This document shows positions 22,715 to 33,520 of a DNA stretch of 64,000 nucleotides, in pieces. The notes under the pieces were generated by a model, which was given only the letters and a program-made list of their open reading frames with translations, was not told the origin of the DNA and did not search any database. Location of the stretch: NCBI GenBank assembly GCA_019454045.1, contig SKCR01038144.1, positions 148,717 to 212,716 on the forward strand, written 5' to 3'. The stretch comes from Zanthoxylum bungeanum (lineage: Eukaryota > Streptophyta > Magnoliopsida > Sapindales > Rutaceae). Position 1 is the stretch's first letter. Each line of letters starts with the position of its first letter. Made by a program: the position numbers and the translations under genes.

Positions 22715-23970
22715 TTTAGTCCTTGACTTTGGTTCGACTTGACTCATGGGGAATGTTCCTTGGTCGACTGAACCGAATGCTGGTTCAGGAGTTCTACTTG
22801 ACTCGACAAGAGTCATGGGGAATGTCCCTGGGTCGACTGAACTGGAAGTTGGTTCATGAGATACACTTGACTCGACAAGAGTCATGGGGAATGTCCCTTG
22901 GTCGACTGAACCGAATGCTGGTTCAGGAGTTCTACTTGACTCGACAAGAGTCATGGGGATTGTCCCTTGGTCGACTGAACCGAAAGTTGGTTCAGGAGAT
23001 ACACTTGACTCGACAAGAGTCATGGGGAATGTCCCTTGGTCGACTGAACCGAATGCTGGTTCAGGAGTTCTACTTGACTCGACAAGAGTCATGGGGAATG
23101 TCCCTTGGTCGACTGAACTGGAAGTTGGTTCAAGAGATACACTTGACTCGACAAGAGTCATGGGGAATGTCCCTTGGTCGACTGAACCGAATGCTGGTTC
23201 ATGAGTTCTACTTGACTCGACAATAGTCATGGAGAATGTCCCTTGGTCGACTGAACTGGAAGTTGGTTCAGGAGATACACTTGACTCGACAAGAGTCATG
23301 GGGAATGTCCCTTGGTCGACTGAACCGAATGATGGTTCAGGAGTTCTACTTGACTCGACAAGAGTCACGGGGATTTTCCCTTGGTCGACTGAACCGAAAA
23401 TTGGTTCAGGAGATACACTTGACTCGACAAGAGTCATGGGGAATGTCCCTTGGTCGACTGAACCGAATGTAGGTTCAGGAGTTTCAATTGAAAAGTCATG
23501 GGGAACGTCCCTTGGTCGACTGAACCGAATGTAGGTTCATGAGTTCAACTTGACTCCACAAGAGTCATGGGGAATGTCCATTGGTCGACTGAACCGAATG
23601 TAGGTTCAGGAGTTCAACTTGACTCCACAAGAGTCATGGGGAATGTCCCTTGGTCGACTGAACCGAATGTAGATTCAGGAGTTCCACTTGACTCCACAAG
23701 AGTCATGGGGAATGTCCCTTGGTCGACTGAACCGAATATAGGTTCAGGAGTTTCAATTGACTTCACAAGTCATGGGGAATGTCCCTAGGTCGACTGAACC
23801 GAATATAGGTTCAGGAGTTTCAATTTGACTCCACTAGAGTCATGGGGAATGTCCCTTGGTCGACTGAACCGAATGTAGGTTCAGGAGTTCAACTTGACTT
23901 CACAAGTCATGGGGAATGTCCCTTGGTCGACTGAACCGAATGTAGATTCAGGAGTTCCACTTGAAATGTG
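22715..23970. repeat. 69-bp tandem array with 138-bp higher-order unit
   Basis: Eighteen copies can be followed by the block GGTCGACTGAAC, from 22762 to 23925. The first eleven are spaced by exactly 69 bases and alternate between an A type (GAATGCTGGTTCAGGAGTTC) and a B type (AAGTTGGTTCAGGAGATAC), giving a 138-bp dimer. The later copies are a C type with spacings of 62 to 70. Each monomer holds two inverted repeats: CTGAACC...GGTTCAG with a 7-base loop, and GACTC-GACAA-GAGTC. Since 69 is divisible by three, open frames of 23-residue repeats run through it on both strands; these are probably by-products. Confidence 0.93.
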
Positions 23971-24256
23971 TCGAATGCATAATCTATTCAATATATTTGT
24001 CATGTGTCGAGTGATTATGAGGCATGCACCGGGGTTTGCCCAATTTGTTTTTTCTTGAATGAAAGCAACCTTCATATCTAATGATGTCGTGTCAAATGGT
24101 GAAGGCAGTTGTGAAGAGAATTTTGTTGCTGAGAGCAAGTGATGTCAAGTTGTGATAATCCAGTATTCATCATTCTATTCGACGAAATATTTTATATTTC
24201 CTAGATCTTCCACGTGTCGTTTAATGAAGTAAAACCTAACGCGAATAACGAGGAGT

Positions 24257-24300
24257 CTTTTGGCGGGAAAAGAACCGCCAAAAGAAGTAGTATAAGAGTG
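24257..24300 (+). promoter_or_regulatory. Candidate promoter of the antisense ORF: E2F-like palindrome and TATA
   Basis: A perfect 10-base inverted repeat, CTTTTGGCGG and CCGCCAAAAG with an 8-base loop, spans 24257-24284. It contains TTTTGGCGGGAAAA (24258-24271), which fits the plant E2F consensus TTTSSCGC/TTTGGCGGGAAA. TATAAGAG follows at 24291. The spacing and orientation suit transcription toward the ORF at 24574. The promoter role is inferred. Confidence 0.45.
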
Positions 24301-24573
24301 GCTTGATGGGTTCATTTGCTCCATTCACAAGATCAACAAGTTGGGAGAAAAACTTCAAGGATCCAAGGTACTTCTTCAAAACTTTCTTCGCGTTCTTCTT
24401 TTCCTTTGAATATTCATAGAGTAGCTTCAAACTGTTCTTAGCTAAATTAGGTTGTTTGATCTTTTGAATCATACACTATCTAGTGGATTTGTGTTTGGAG
24501 AGGTGAGTAGACTTTGATCCTTAAGAAACCTAAATCTTAGAAATTATTTGTTTGTAAACTCGTCGAGTAGAAT

Positions 24574-25116
24574 ATGTCGAGTGGAGAATCCTTAGAGAGT
24601 TTAGGTGAGCAGATTGATAAATTTGTAGAAGTATCGTCGAGTGAATCTACTGAAGAAAAATTATTAAGGGACTGGTCGCGTCAAGAATTTCCCGAGGAGG
24701 GACCTGTTACCGTTTTGTCGCGTGAAATTCCTGTGCATGCAATTCCTATTAGATCATTGGCAGCAGTTGGGGAGTTTAGTGGAGCAGTGAGCACAAGTGA
24801 GCCAACCAATTTGCTAACCAAGAACCCAGCTAGTCGAATGACGGCTGGTATGCTGATGGAAATTAGGAGTAAGTACAAATTTCCTAGATCAATGAAGTTG
24901 AGAGTACCCATGTCGACTGAGAGAATCGACTATAAGATTCCTGGGTGGATTGGATTTTATGTAGTACCGTTTTCTAATGGGCTTAGATTCCCCATTCCGA
25001 GGTTAGCTTGGGAAGTTTTGGATCATTATGGGATCGCTCCTTCACAGCTGGTGCCGAACGCTTGGAGGATTTTATTGTCGATTGAATGCTTAGCATTTGA
25101 ACAAGGGTTCTGGTAG
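24574..25116 (+). CDS. Antisense extra ORF, Transposase_28 (gypsy-type) N-terminal part
   Basis: A 180-residue open frame, opposite in strand to gag and protease of the element that carries it. The N-terminal ~90 residues are acidic and serine-rich (MSSGESLESLGEQ). The C-terminal part matches the pattern of the plant 'putative gypsy type transposon' family (PF04195): NGLRFPIPRLAWEVLDHYG, APSQLVPNAWRIL, then AFEQGFW at the stop. Members I know of are longer, so this copy is probably truncated at 25116, close to the protease frame. The start is the first ATG of the frame. Its function is unknown; such extra ORFs occur in Tat/Retand-type elements. Family assignment is by motif, not by search. 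Confidence 0.7.
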   Translation: MSSGESLESLGEQIDKFVEVSSSESTEEKLLRDWSRQEFPEEGPVTVLSREIPVHAIPIRSLAAVGEFSGAVSTSEPTNLLTKNPASRMTAGMLMEIRSKYKFPRSMKLRVPMSTERIDYKIPGWIGFYVVPFSNGLRFPIPRLAWEVLDHYGIAPSQLVPNAWRILLSIECLAFEQGFW

Positions 25117-25144
25117 CATCCTCTCGAGGCAGTCCTGTCACCCC

Positions 25145-25741
25145 TTATTTCCTGAACCCCCCCTTCGTTGGAAACTTTAGAGTTTGATGATAAGTGGAAG
25201 ACACAGCCCTCATTTCATGAATCCATGGCCTACCGATGATAAGATTGTAGGCAGAAGGACAATCCAGGACTAGGAAAGTAGTCATTTGGTTGATTCCTCC
25301 TGCGTAGACTGGAAGACTTATTTCTCCCAAAGTAAATTTTTGCTCACCACTGAATCCGATTAACACCGTTGTTCGTTTGTTAACTTTCCCCAGTTCAGCT
25401 CCCATATCCGCTAAGGCGGTTGCAAAAATGATGTTGGCTGAAGAACCCGTATCTACCAGAATCCGTTTGACCATAAAATTCGCCACCTGTAGGGAGATCA
25501 CTAAAGCATCATGATGAGGGTTCATACTTCCGGAATTGCTGTCGTCTGGAAACTCCATCATCAGGTTTGTAAACTTTTTCTCTGTAGATACTGTGGAATG
25601 ATGAGTGTTTGACATGATAGCCCTGACATGTCGTTTGGCCGCTGATATGAAACTCCACTGATCTCCGATCCTCCTGAAATGAAATTCACTGTGTTGTCGA
25701 TTGGTGGAGGTGGAATTGGTGCCTCTTCATGTCCATCCCTC
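25145..25741 (-). pseudogene. Retand-like protease region (retropepsin)
   Basis: The open part at 25145-25615 (156 residues) carries ILVDTGSSANIIF, the aspartic protease active site, and later YNLIIGRPWIHEM, the conserved C-terminal ILGRPW-type block. Upstream, the same frame reads AAKRHVRAIM, typical of the gag-protease link in Tat elements, and is separated from the gag tail by stops near 25742. The reading ends at 25145 without RT motifs. The protease itself looks intact; the polyprotein context is broken. Confidence 0.8.
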
Positions 25742-26137
25742 TCATTTCTCTGAGAGAAGGTAGATTTCCCTTTTTTCTGTAAGTAAATCCCTTAGAAACC
25801 CCTTGTTCAGCAGCTCGAGGACTTCTAATCTTAATGCCACACATTCAGCCGTTGTATGGCCGTAGTCTCGATGGAATTCACACCATTTACTTGTGTCTTT
25901 CTTTTTGAAGCTTTCTCTGTTGCGTGGAGGCCATCTTACTTCATTTCCCATCTTTTTTAGTACCAAAACTAATTCTCCTGGAGAAATAGAAAAATTGTAA
26001 TCTGGGAGTCTTGGCTTTTCCACCAGAACTCCTTCCTGGGCTTTGTATGGCAGAGGTCTACGATCAAAGTCTCTTCGGAGGGGCTGATGTTCTTTCCCTG
26101 GGTGACTCCTCTTCTCCGAATGATGCCTGGGTATCAT
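25742..26137 (-). pseudogene. Retand-like gag, C-terminal piece
   Basis: A 131-residue frame rich in Arg and Lys that continues the gag from 26155 in another frame, so a frameshift lies between them at 26137-26155. It holds a knuckle-like motif, CEFHRDYGHTTAEC (CX2HX4HX4C), which is common in Tat-type gag. It ends at a stop at 25742, before the protease. Confidence 0.8.
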
Positions 26138-26154
26138 TCTTGCAATTCTTTATG

Positions 26155-27177
26155 TCATTTGGAAGTGTGAGGCGTTCTTTCATTCTGCACATTGGAGGAA
26201 TTATCTTTCCTTTTATTCCTCTTGTCTTCTTCCCATCTGATTTCGACTTGAGCTCGTGCCATGGCCTGGTCCATTGTGTAGCATCGAAATTTGGTTAACT
26301 TTTTATAGAGTCCGCTATCACAAAGTAACCCGTTTCTGAAAGCTTCCACAGCTGTCGGCTGATGTAGATCTGGAATTTTTATCCTCTCCTTGTTGAAGCG
26401 GGCCACGTAGCTTCGCAAGGATTCTCCCCTCCGTTGCTGGATGGTACTAAGGTCGTCAGTAGTTTTTTCAAGTTTGCAAGAGCTGGCGAATTGCTCTATA
26501 AACTTGTCTGCTAACTGTTGATAGGACTTGATGGATCTGTATGGTAGGTTGATGAACCACGTAAGGGCAGGGCCTCCCAAAGTTTCTCCAAAACCTCTGC
26601 ACATACCTGCTTCCCATTGAAGAGGAGCCAAGCCAGTTGACATCATTTTGTATTTGTAATGGATGACATGGTCGTCTGGGTCAGTGGATCCATCATATAG
26701 TTTCATGTCCGGTGGGCTGAACTTCCGTGGTAACTCAACGGATGTGATGTTTTCCGTGAAGGGGGTGTCAGAAATGGTTCCAGCTCTGCTCTTCTTTATT
26801 GGTAGTTTCACTCCTGGTAGGCTGGACATGATCGCTTCTTTAAATTCCTTCATTTCCCTTCTCATAGCGATGGCAACTTGCTGAGCTTGGTTGATGGGAG
26901 AATTTGACAGGTCCCTCTGGTCCTCATCATTTGATGGAATGTTATCTGTTGTTTCGTTGAATGCTCCCAAGAGATTAGCTGGAGTGATACGGTTATTGGG
27001 CTGATCTGAGATATCATGATGCTGGGATGGTGATGGAACTAATTCCAACTGTTTTTGAAGGTTCATGTTGGAATTACGTATGGTTAGATTTTCCTCTTCC
27101 AAAGCTTTCAATCTTTCCTGTAGCATGGCCAGTTGTGATGCCACTGGATCCGGTGTCTGTTCATTGCTTGAAGCCAT
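26155..27177 (-). CDS. Retand-like Gag, main part
   Basis: A 340-residue Gag frame starting at ATG 27177, about 65 bases downstream of the PBS. Residues 15-50 look like a coiled coil (LQERLKALEEEN). Residues ~150-300 carry the retrotransposon gag core: KLYDGSTDPDDHVIHYK, GGPALTWFINLP, LADKFIEQFASS and RGESLRSYVARFNKE. Gag packages the element RNA and forms the virus-like particle. The frame ends at 26155, where a shift separates it from the C-terminal zinc-knuckle piece. For a non-autonomous element this is well preserved, in line with a recent insertion. Confidence 0.88.
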   Translation of the reverse strand: MASSNEQTPDPVASQLAMLQERLKALEEENLTIRNSNMNLQKQLELVPSPSQHHDISDQPNNRITPANLLGAFNETTDNIPSNDEDQRDLSNSPINQAQQVAIAMRREMKEFKEAIMSSLPGVKLPIKKSRAGTISDTPFTENITSVELPRKFSPPDMKLYDGSTDPDDHVIHYKYKMMSTGLAPLQWEAGMCRGFGETLGGPALTWFINLPYRSIKSYQQLADKFIEQFASSCKLEKTTDDLSTIQQRRGESLRSYVARFNKERIKIPDLHQPTAVEAFRNGLLCDSGLYKKLTKFRCYTMDQAMARAQVEIRWEEDKRNKRKDNSSNVQNERTPHTSK

Positions 27178-27240
27178 GAGTGACTAAGCTGTGAGTGTTG
27201 GTAGAATACAAAATCTTCGTCTGTAAATTATCGCTAGGGC

Positions 27241-27256
27241 CCCACGGTGGGCGCCA
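27241..27256 (-). other. Primer-binding site, Retand-like element
   Basis: On the minus strand TGGCGCCCACCGTGGG follows the 5' LTR after a 3-base gap. It fixes the element's direction. Confidence 0.85.
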
Positions 27257-27259
27257 AAT

Positions 27260-27876
27260 TGTGGATGCTGGAATTCGGCCGAGGTCCACAATCAGAATTT
27301 GTAAATTGGGGCACTAGCGATCCTGCAAAACAAAGAAGAATGAATGGGGTAGACTGCCCACCGGTGTGGTAGGTACCGGGGACACTCCGACGCCCAAGTC
27401 AGTAGTATGAAATGATCAGTAAATATGTAAAAAAGTGAAGTTGAGGTTTATTATTGCCTCAACTTTGTTTGGTTGGCCGTGAGGGCGATGACAAATGCTT
27501 TTAGAAATGGGAAATAGAACCAGTATCTGAATAAAATGTATCAGACTTGGATGAAAGAAGTGAAGCTCTCCTTATTTCTCGAATTTTGTTCCTATTTATA
27601 GATGAAAATTATCATCCTTGGCAGCTGGCGTAAGTCCCACCATGTGCCTTATGCATTTGATAGAAAGTCTGAGCAGGTGGGAATAAGTTTTGTGTCGGGC
27701 AAAGTAGGAGAAGAGTAGTTGATATAATTAGGGGGTTTTGTATTTAAGCTTATGACTTAGTTGTAATACAATAATACAGAAATCTTTTGGGCCTAGTCTT
27801 TTTTTCGGGCTTTGTATACTATATGGGCTTTAAGGTAAAAGACGGTTTTATCCTTGGCCCAATTTTGGTCCAAACA
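27260..27876 (-). repeat. 5' LTR of the Retand-like element
   Basis: 617 bases, nearly identical to 21925-22541. The differences seen include GTCAAATT/ATCAGAATT, CTAGTG/CTAGCG, CGACTC/CGACGC and GAATAG/GAAGAG. Confidence 0.93.
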
Positions 27877-27881
27877 CGTAT
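27877..27881. repeat. TSD CGTAT (right) of the Retand-like element
   Basis: Equal to 21920-21924; the Copia integrase sequence resumes directly after it. Confidence 0.92.
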
Positions 27882-28130
27882 AGGTCACAAAATATTCATA
27901 TCCACTTCCAGCCTAGCTAGACATGGGCCCACTTGCTTCACTATGAACTAGGGCTAACAGATCGGTGGCATTTACACTTTTACCAAGTAAATAGTGTTTT
28001 AGGCACTTTGCCCAATAAACTAGATTCGTAGACTTTATTTGAATAGTATCAAATCAGTCCTAGTACCCACTCTTCGAAAGTGTGGATATACGAGTCTTGT
28101 TTAATTGTGTCCCAGACAACAATGCCACAA
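27882..28130 (-). pseudogene. Copia C integrase, N-terminal part
   Basis: Continuation of the integrase cut at 21924. On the minus strand it reads toward GPMSS and GYEYFVTYTD. The two halves meet at the block equivalent to FTDVESRYGY of element B, so the nested element landed in the integrase catalytic core. Confidence 0.8.
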
Positions 28131-31100
28131 TATGTTTCTTCTGATCAAATCAGTTCGAGCTATTTATTTGTCATATTATATATTCGAGATTTATTTATAT
28201 TCAAAATATAAATTCTGTTATTCACATCTAATGTGTTTATCTCAATATCATCTTTATATAATAAAACACTTTAGTGTTCTAGAATATAAAGGTTCACCCG
28301 CAGCGGGTTAAACACTGATATGGAGATAATGTTTCTAGTCAAACTAGTTACATTATAACAGTTCCCTAATTTAAGTACACACCCGAGGGTAGTTCCTAAA
28401 GTTAGGTATCTACTGTTAAAACAACGACTTTCGTCCCATTTACAATTCGCAGATAAATCTCTATTGAAGTTAGTATCCTGTTCAAAACAGATTCTGAACA
28501 TCAATACATATATGTACCACACTAAGTATTTAAAATCTAATTTTAATGCAAACTGTGAACATAATGTTGACAAATATATTTGAAGTCAGAGTCTTGCTCG
28601 TCTTCAATTCCTTCATGTCTGCTTTGTTCAAACGGCAGTCACGCTTCCGCGATCATGTTTGCCACATTTTTAGCAGACATTTTGGGATATGTCATTTATC
28701 TTCCCAGAAGATTATAATGATTTTGCCTTTGCCTGTTTCAACACTCCAGAAGCTTTTGGCCTAGCCTAGGCCTTCTAGAATATCGAAATAAAGTGCGCCT
28801 TGCGCTACTTGCCTAATTGCAAACTTTGACTTTATCTCATTGAGAATAGTCATTAACTCTCCAAGAGTTTACTATTGCAATATTAGTACTTCTAAAATCA
28901 AAGTATAGATTTATGAAGATCCTTCAATTTCTTTATCATACTTTAAGGATCTAATCCTTAGTTCTGATTCAGAAATTAAGGAGTCTACTGCGACAAGTTT
29001 AATGGATTAAGCACTAAAGTCATCATCACATAAATCTTCCAAAGATTATGCTCTACTATTTGCTTAATTCCGGGCTTAGGCATAATATGTTATTTTATCA
29101 AATAAAGTAACTTATTATTTTTCCAGGACCATCCTGAAATTTATTCCCAATTTTGAAAATTAAACCATTTAAATACATTTTCCCTAGGATTATGTTTTAA
29201 ATGTCAATCTTTCAATTTTATCTTGATTTTAATAGTCCAACTATTTCATCAACGATTTTGGTACTATTTATTATAATGATTACAATAGTCCAACTATTTA
29301 ATCAACTATAATTTAATAGATTAAAATCAATTACATTGATTACTATAATCCAATTATAAAATCAACTATAAATGAATAGTTTGAATACAGTCCAACTGTT
29401 AATTAAAACAACATTTAAATATTAGTCCAACTAACATTTAATTTATTTGACGAATGATATTTGTTGAGCGCGTATGGCGAGTAATTGAACGAGTATTGCA
29501 AATTCAATTCTTGCCTCCCACTATTTTTCGGCGAGCTTCTAACCCTCTATCGAGTACTCGGGAAACCGTGTTTCCTAGTGGGCTAGGATCCCGTTAAATA
29601 TCACACAATCTTGACTTTGGCCAACAAATTGTATGATAATTAACTAGGTAGATCTCTAAGATCGATTGGATCCAATCCAATTCCTAGATCCGGTAGGGGG
29701 ACATCCAAGTCCGAAACATATATCTTATATATGCCAATACATCCAATGTATTACCTAACCTTTTTCCTCTGAATCAACTAAGCATTGGCTTTGGCACAAC
29801 AAACTTAGTGATCTCAGTTAAGCGCGACCCATTGACCATGGAAAGCTTCGTAATCAATGTCGATGGACAAGAAGTGGTCTTGACTTTGGCCAACAAACCA
29901 CAACTTGGACAAGACACCAATATGGAACAAAGCCTTCGTGATTCAAACACATCCTCGACGGACAAAGGCCTTGACTTTGGCCAACAAGCCAATGCTAGTC
30001 TCGGATCTTGAGTGAGAATCACTCAATGGAAGGAAAGACGCTTAATATTATTTGAGGGTTTTTCGAGTGCAAATTGGCAACCAATATATTATCTTTGTTA
30101 AGGTCTCATCATCATACACCCTTAAACATGCATTCTAAACACATAATAAAGCGCGTATAAATAAATAATAATGATATGCGGATGGATACTTTACACATTG
30201 ATCCTAGATCAAATCTCTCACTTTCTCTCTCCCGCTAGCACCAGTATTTACTTCTACCCGTTACTCTACACTTTTAAAGAAACCTCATTTACATTGAGGG
30301 GAATATGTGAGAAGAGAATACAAAGAATAGAGAGGTAATAAGGCTGGACACGCAAGTCCAATTTAATAAATCAAATTTATTAAAACAATTTCTAAAATTA
30401 TCCCACCCATCTAATATCCATCCGATATACATTATTCTTGCATCGCAACCATGTATTCACACAAGCATGTTATCAATCAAGTCAAACTCGTTTTTGCGAA
30501 TAAGTACTCAAAGTACGAATTCTCGAATTAAATTAAACTACATCATTAAATCCAATTTAATATGCATTCAATTCTAATTCACTATTTAATTCCAAATTAA
30601 ATATTACACTTTAATTACGAACTCTTACGACTTAAATTCCAAATTTAATCGCAACGGGTCTCAAAGCCCGATTAACGTCCAACGTCAATTTAATTAAAGT
30701 CCAATGGGCTTTTAATTAATTTCTTGAGGCGTGGACTTTTGGTTAACTCGGGTCAAACCGAATAACCAAAATCCAATCCGGGAGTTACCCCATAAGCCCA
30801 AAAATCAATTTTGTCCCATTAGGCCTAATTAAACTTTAAAGGTCCATTAAGTCGTATTTGGGCTTTATGGATGCGGTTTTGGGCCTAATTGGATCCAACC
30901 AATTTTGCTTAAACCCAACTTTGTACAACAAAGCCCAATAAGCCCATTTACAACTTTAAAGCCCAAATCCAATTTTAAGGCCCAATTAATTAAATACAAA
31001 AAATCCAATTTCATATTTAATTAACCAAAGTGCATTAACATAATTAATCACCTAAATCATTATTTCCAAAACACAAATTAGACTAATTAATCATGCATCG

Positions 31101-31473
31101 TCTACATCAATTATTGTCCAACACAAATTGATTAAAATCAAACCCAAAATTACATGCTCAAAGTCTCGGCCAAGTGGGATTTTCCAAATCAATTCGGTTT
31201 CAATCAAATTAAATCCGCAATCAACATTTCCCAATTGTTTCCAACTCATCTAATGAATCAAAAAACAAAATTCCAAGACAATAGGGCAAGGGTGACTTTC
31301 GGCCAAGCTAAGTCAATTGGGGAAAAATTGTCCAATTCAAAATTCATCAAATTGACAATGCATAACACCATGTTATCATCAATTAAGCATACTCAAACAT
31401 CCAATTTCATCCAAATATGCTCAAATCATTTTTTACCCAAATTTTACCCTAAGTTGATTTCATGCTCAAACCT
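28131..31473 (-). pseudogene. Gag and leader remains of Copia C
   Basis: Matches the leader/gag zone of element B in reverse. A zinc knuckle remnant lies at about 28640-28720: KCGKH in one frame and RDCRLNKADM in another, so a frameshift splits it. The rest is AT-rich, without a long gag frame. Three copies of CTTGACTTTGGCCAACAA occur at about 29610, 29878 and 29970, in the positions matched by element B. Short open frames here look like chance. Confidence 0.65.
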
Positions 31474-31487
31474 TGCTTTAGATGCCA
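31474..31487 (-). other. Degenerate primer-binding site, Copia C
   Basis: On the minus strand it reads TGGCATCTAAAGCA, a decayed form of the TGGTATCAAGAGCC site of element B, at the expected place after the 5' LTR. Confidence 0.6.
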
Positions 31488-31492
31488 TTTAT

Positions 31493-33520
31493 TGGTTTCT
31501 ATTAAGGTCCCAAGATCAATAATAAGTATGAATCAAGTGCGAATACACATCGAAGAAGTTGCGGAATACTCACATCGATCGGTTGAGCGACGCGGAGGCA
31601 ACAAAAATTTCAAATTCTGCCTTTTGTTCCATTCGGCAGTGATCAGTGAGTGCTCACTGGTTTGGCCTCCATTTTGGTCCTTCGTCAAGCTCCAAGCTTC
31701 GTCGAATGGTTCCCGGCTCATGGGTGGACTTCCCTATCACCTTCGCATGTCTCGTAGTGTGCTAGCACTTGCGATTTTTACCACAAAACTCCAACTCTAT
31801 GCTTCCCACTGCTCACAGTTTTGAGAGGAAACCAGTAAGCTATTTTCAGCCCCTTGGAAGTGTGTGTAGAGAGAAGAGAGAAGAGAGAAATTGTGTTGAA
31901 TTAGGTTGAAAAGTGTATCTAATACTTTTATATATTTTTCCAAAAAATAATTAAAGGATTTACCACTTTTTTGCTTCCAAAAAGTCAAAGGCAAAACTTT
32001 CCAACAACTATTCACATCAATCAATCAATCAATGGTCACATCACTCAAAGTGACATGATATGACGCTTGATGTGACGCTAGATGCGACTAGCGATTTGAC
32101 GCTTGATTTGACGTGCCGCACTCGAATTCGAAATGCGAATGTGCTTGTAAATAATCTCGGGCTCGGGTTCACTAATTCCAAATTAACGAATTTTTCGTTG
32201 CGTCGTAATTGAATGATTACGCCTAGTGAAATCACTATTCACGTTGTTAACAAATTAATTCTAAATTAATTCGTTCGCCCGAATTAAAATCTAATTTTAA
32301 TTCCGCGTCGAATCCAATTCGTTTAATATATCAAATATATTAATTAATCGATTAATTCCAAATTAATCGTTATCTATCTTTAATTGATATTTTATCCCAG
32401 ATAAAATATCTTCACAATTAATCCCAGATTAACTTTCTCTCTCATCTAATTAATCCCAGATTAATTTAGAGTGCGAGTCATACGTCATCGGTGAATCTTT
32501 GGGAAGTGACCCATGAGATCCCCAGATATGTTGGTAGTAAATTCGGTCGTCGGACTATCCGAACACGTAAGTACCTCGTACTACATTTATACCGATTTAC
32601 AAGACAAGGTTGGCCTCTAGCAAAGCGCCATGCCTTCCCAATTCTCCGGAAATATCCTTACAGGAATAAAGGATCTATATCAAGCGTAGTATACCGTAGT
32701 ATTGCGTATTTCTGTCCAGTATCTAATGATCACGTGCTAGGTCTGGGGCTGGAATTGTGTCTGCCTCGTACGAAGCACATGTCGGATGTCTGGTGACTAG
32801 TCTCTATAATCGGATAAACATGACCTTGTCATTTTATCCCGATAGTTGCATCATTTAAGAGAACCAATCTCGTATCCTACGTGACCATCATCTCCATATG
32901 ACTGGAGTGACACTTCCGTCTTGACATCACACCCAACACACTACGATTCTCAATATACCCAGTATTGGCGTACACAGAACCTGTTAAAGCCCTAGACGAC
33001 CTTAACCAAAGTATATTGATTGTCGCAAGTATTAGCGGTGCAAGTCTCAGGTTAAGACCAAACACACCTACCATAATTTCAGACTTCCATAGATACATAG
33101 TCATACTTCCAATGGAATTCCGAGGGGGTCTATCCAGAGCGAAGCTGTTTCCCGTACCACCGGTAAAACACAACCTCCTATTACACTTGCATGAGTATCC
33201 TATACCCAAATATATGAGAACTATGCCGTTGTGCCCTCACAACGCACACAAGTGTAATACTAGTCTTTTACATATTTATCGATGTCCAATCTCGATAATA
33301 CTCTGACTGAGGATATTTAATGATTTATCCTTCGTGGACTGATACTGTCTCATATCATTCTCCGTCCAGGAACAAATCATAGGGACCTCTCATCATTTAT
33401 ACATCTAGGTGATCTAATCACAAATGATAAGAGTGTAATCTCATTTGTCACATAGTTAATTTGTACAACAACACCATGATCTGTACAAATAGTGACGCTA
33501 TGGGTCATAATTGTCCAACA
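31493..33520 (-). repeat. 5' LTR of Copia C (LTR-D)
   Basis: 2,028 bases, full-length partner of 17806-19831, followed on its inner side by the degenerate PBS. Unusually, its outer side is joined to a second copy of the element's own 3' internal end. Confidence 0.92.

Larger units (their letters stand above)
21925..27876 (-). mobile_element. Retand/Tat-like Gypsy, non-autonomous
   Basis: A 5,952-bp element with two 617-bp LTRs, TSD CGTAT, a minus-strand PBS reading TGGCGCCCACCGTGGG, gag and protease on the minus strand, an extra ORF on the plus strand, and a large tandem array beside the 3' LTR. RT, RNase H and integrase are absent; the space between protease and 3' LTR holds the antisense ORF and the array instead. 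In known Retand-type elements an antisense extra ORF and a tandem repeat near the 3' end occur together, which supports the assignment. The LTRs differ at about eight positions by eye, so the insertion is recent. Confidence 0.88.

Noticed and set aside
22649..23437. 262-residue minus-strand frame with 23-residue repeats, and several plus-strand frames over the same DNA
   Set aside because: They run through a 69-bp tandem repeat; 69 is a multiple of three, so any stop-free frame stays open through all units. No start context or known domain supports them.
22715..23970. CRISPR-like appearance (regular repeats with alternating segments)
   Set aside because: The variable parts recur as A and B types and are not unique spacers. 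The context is a plant retrotransposon.
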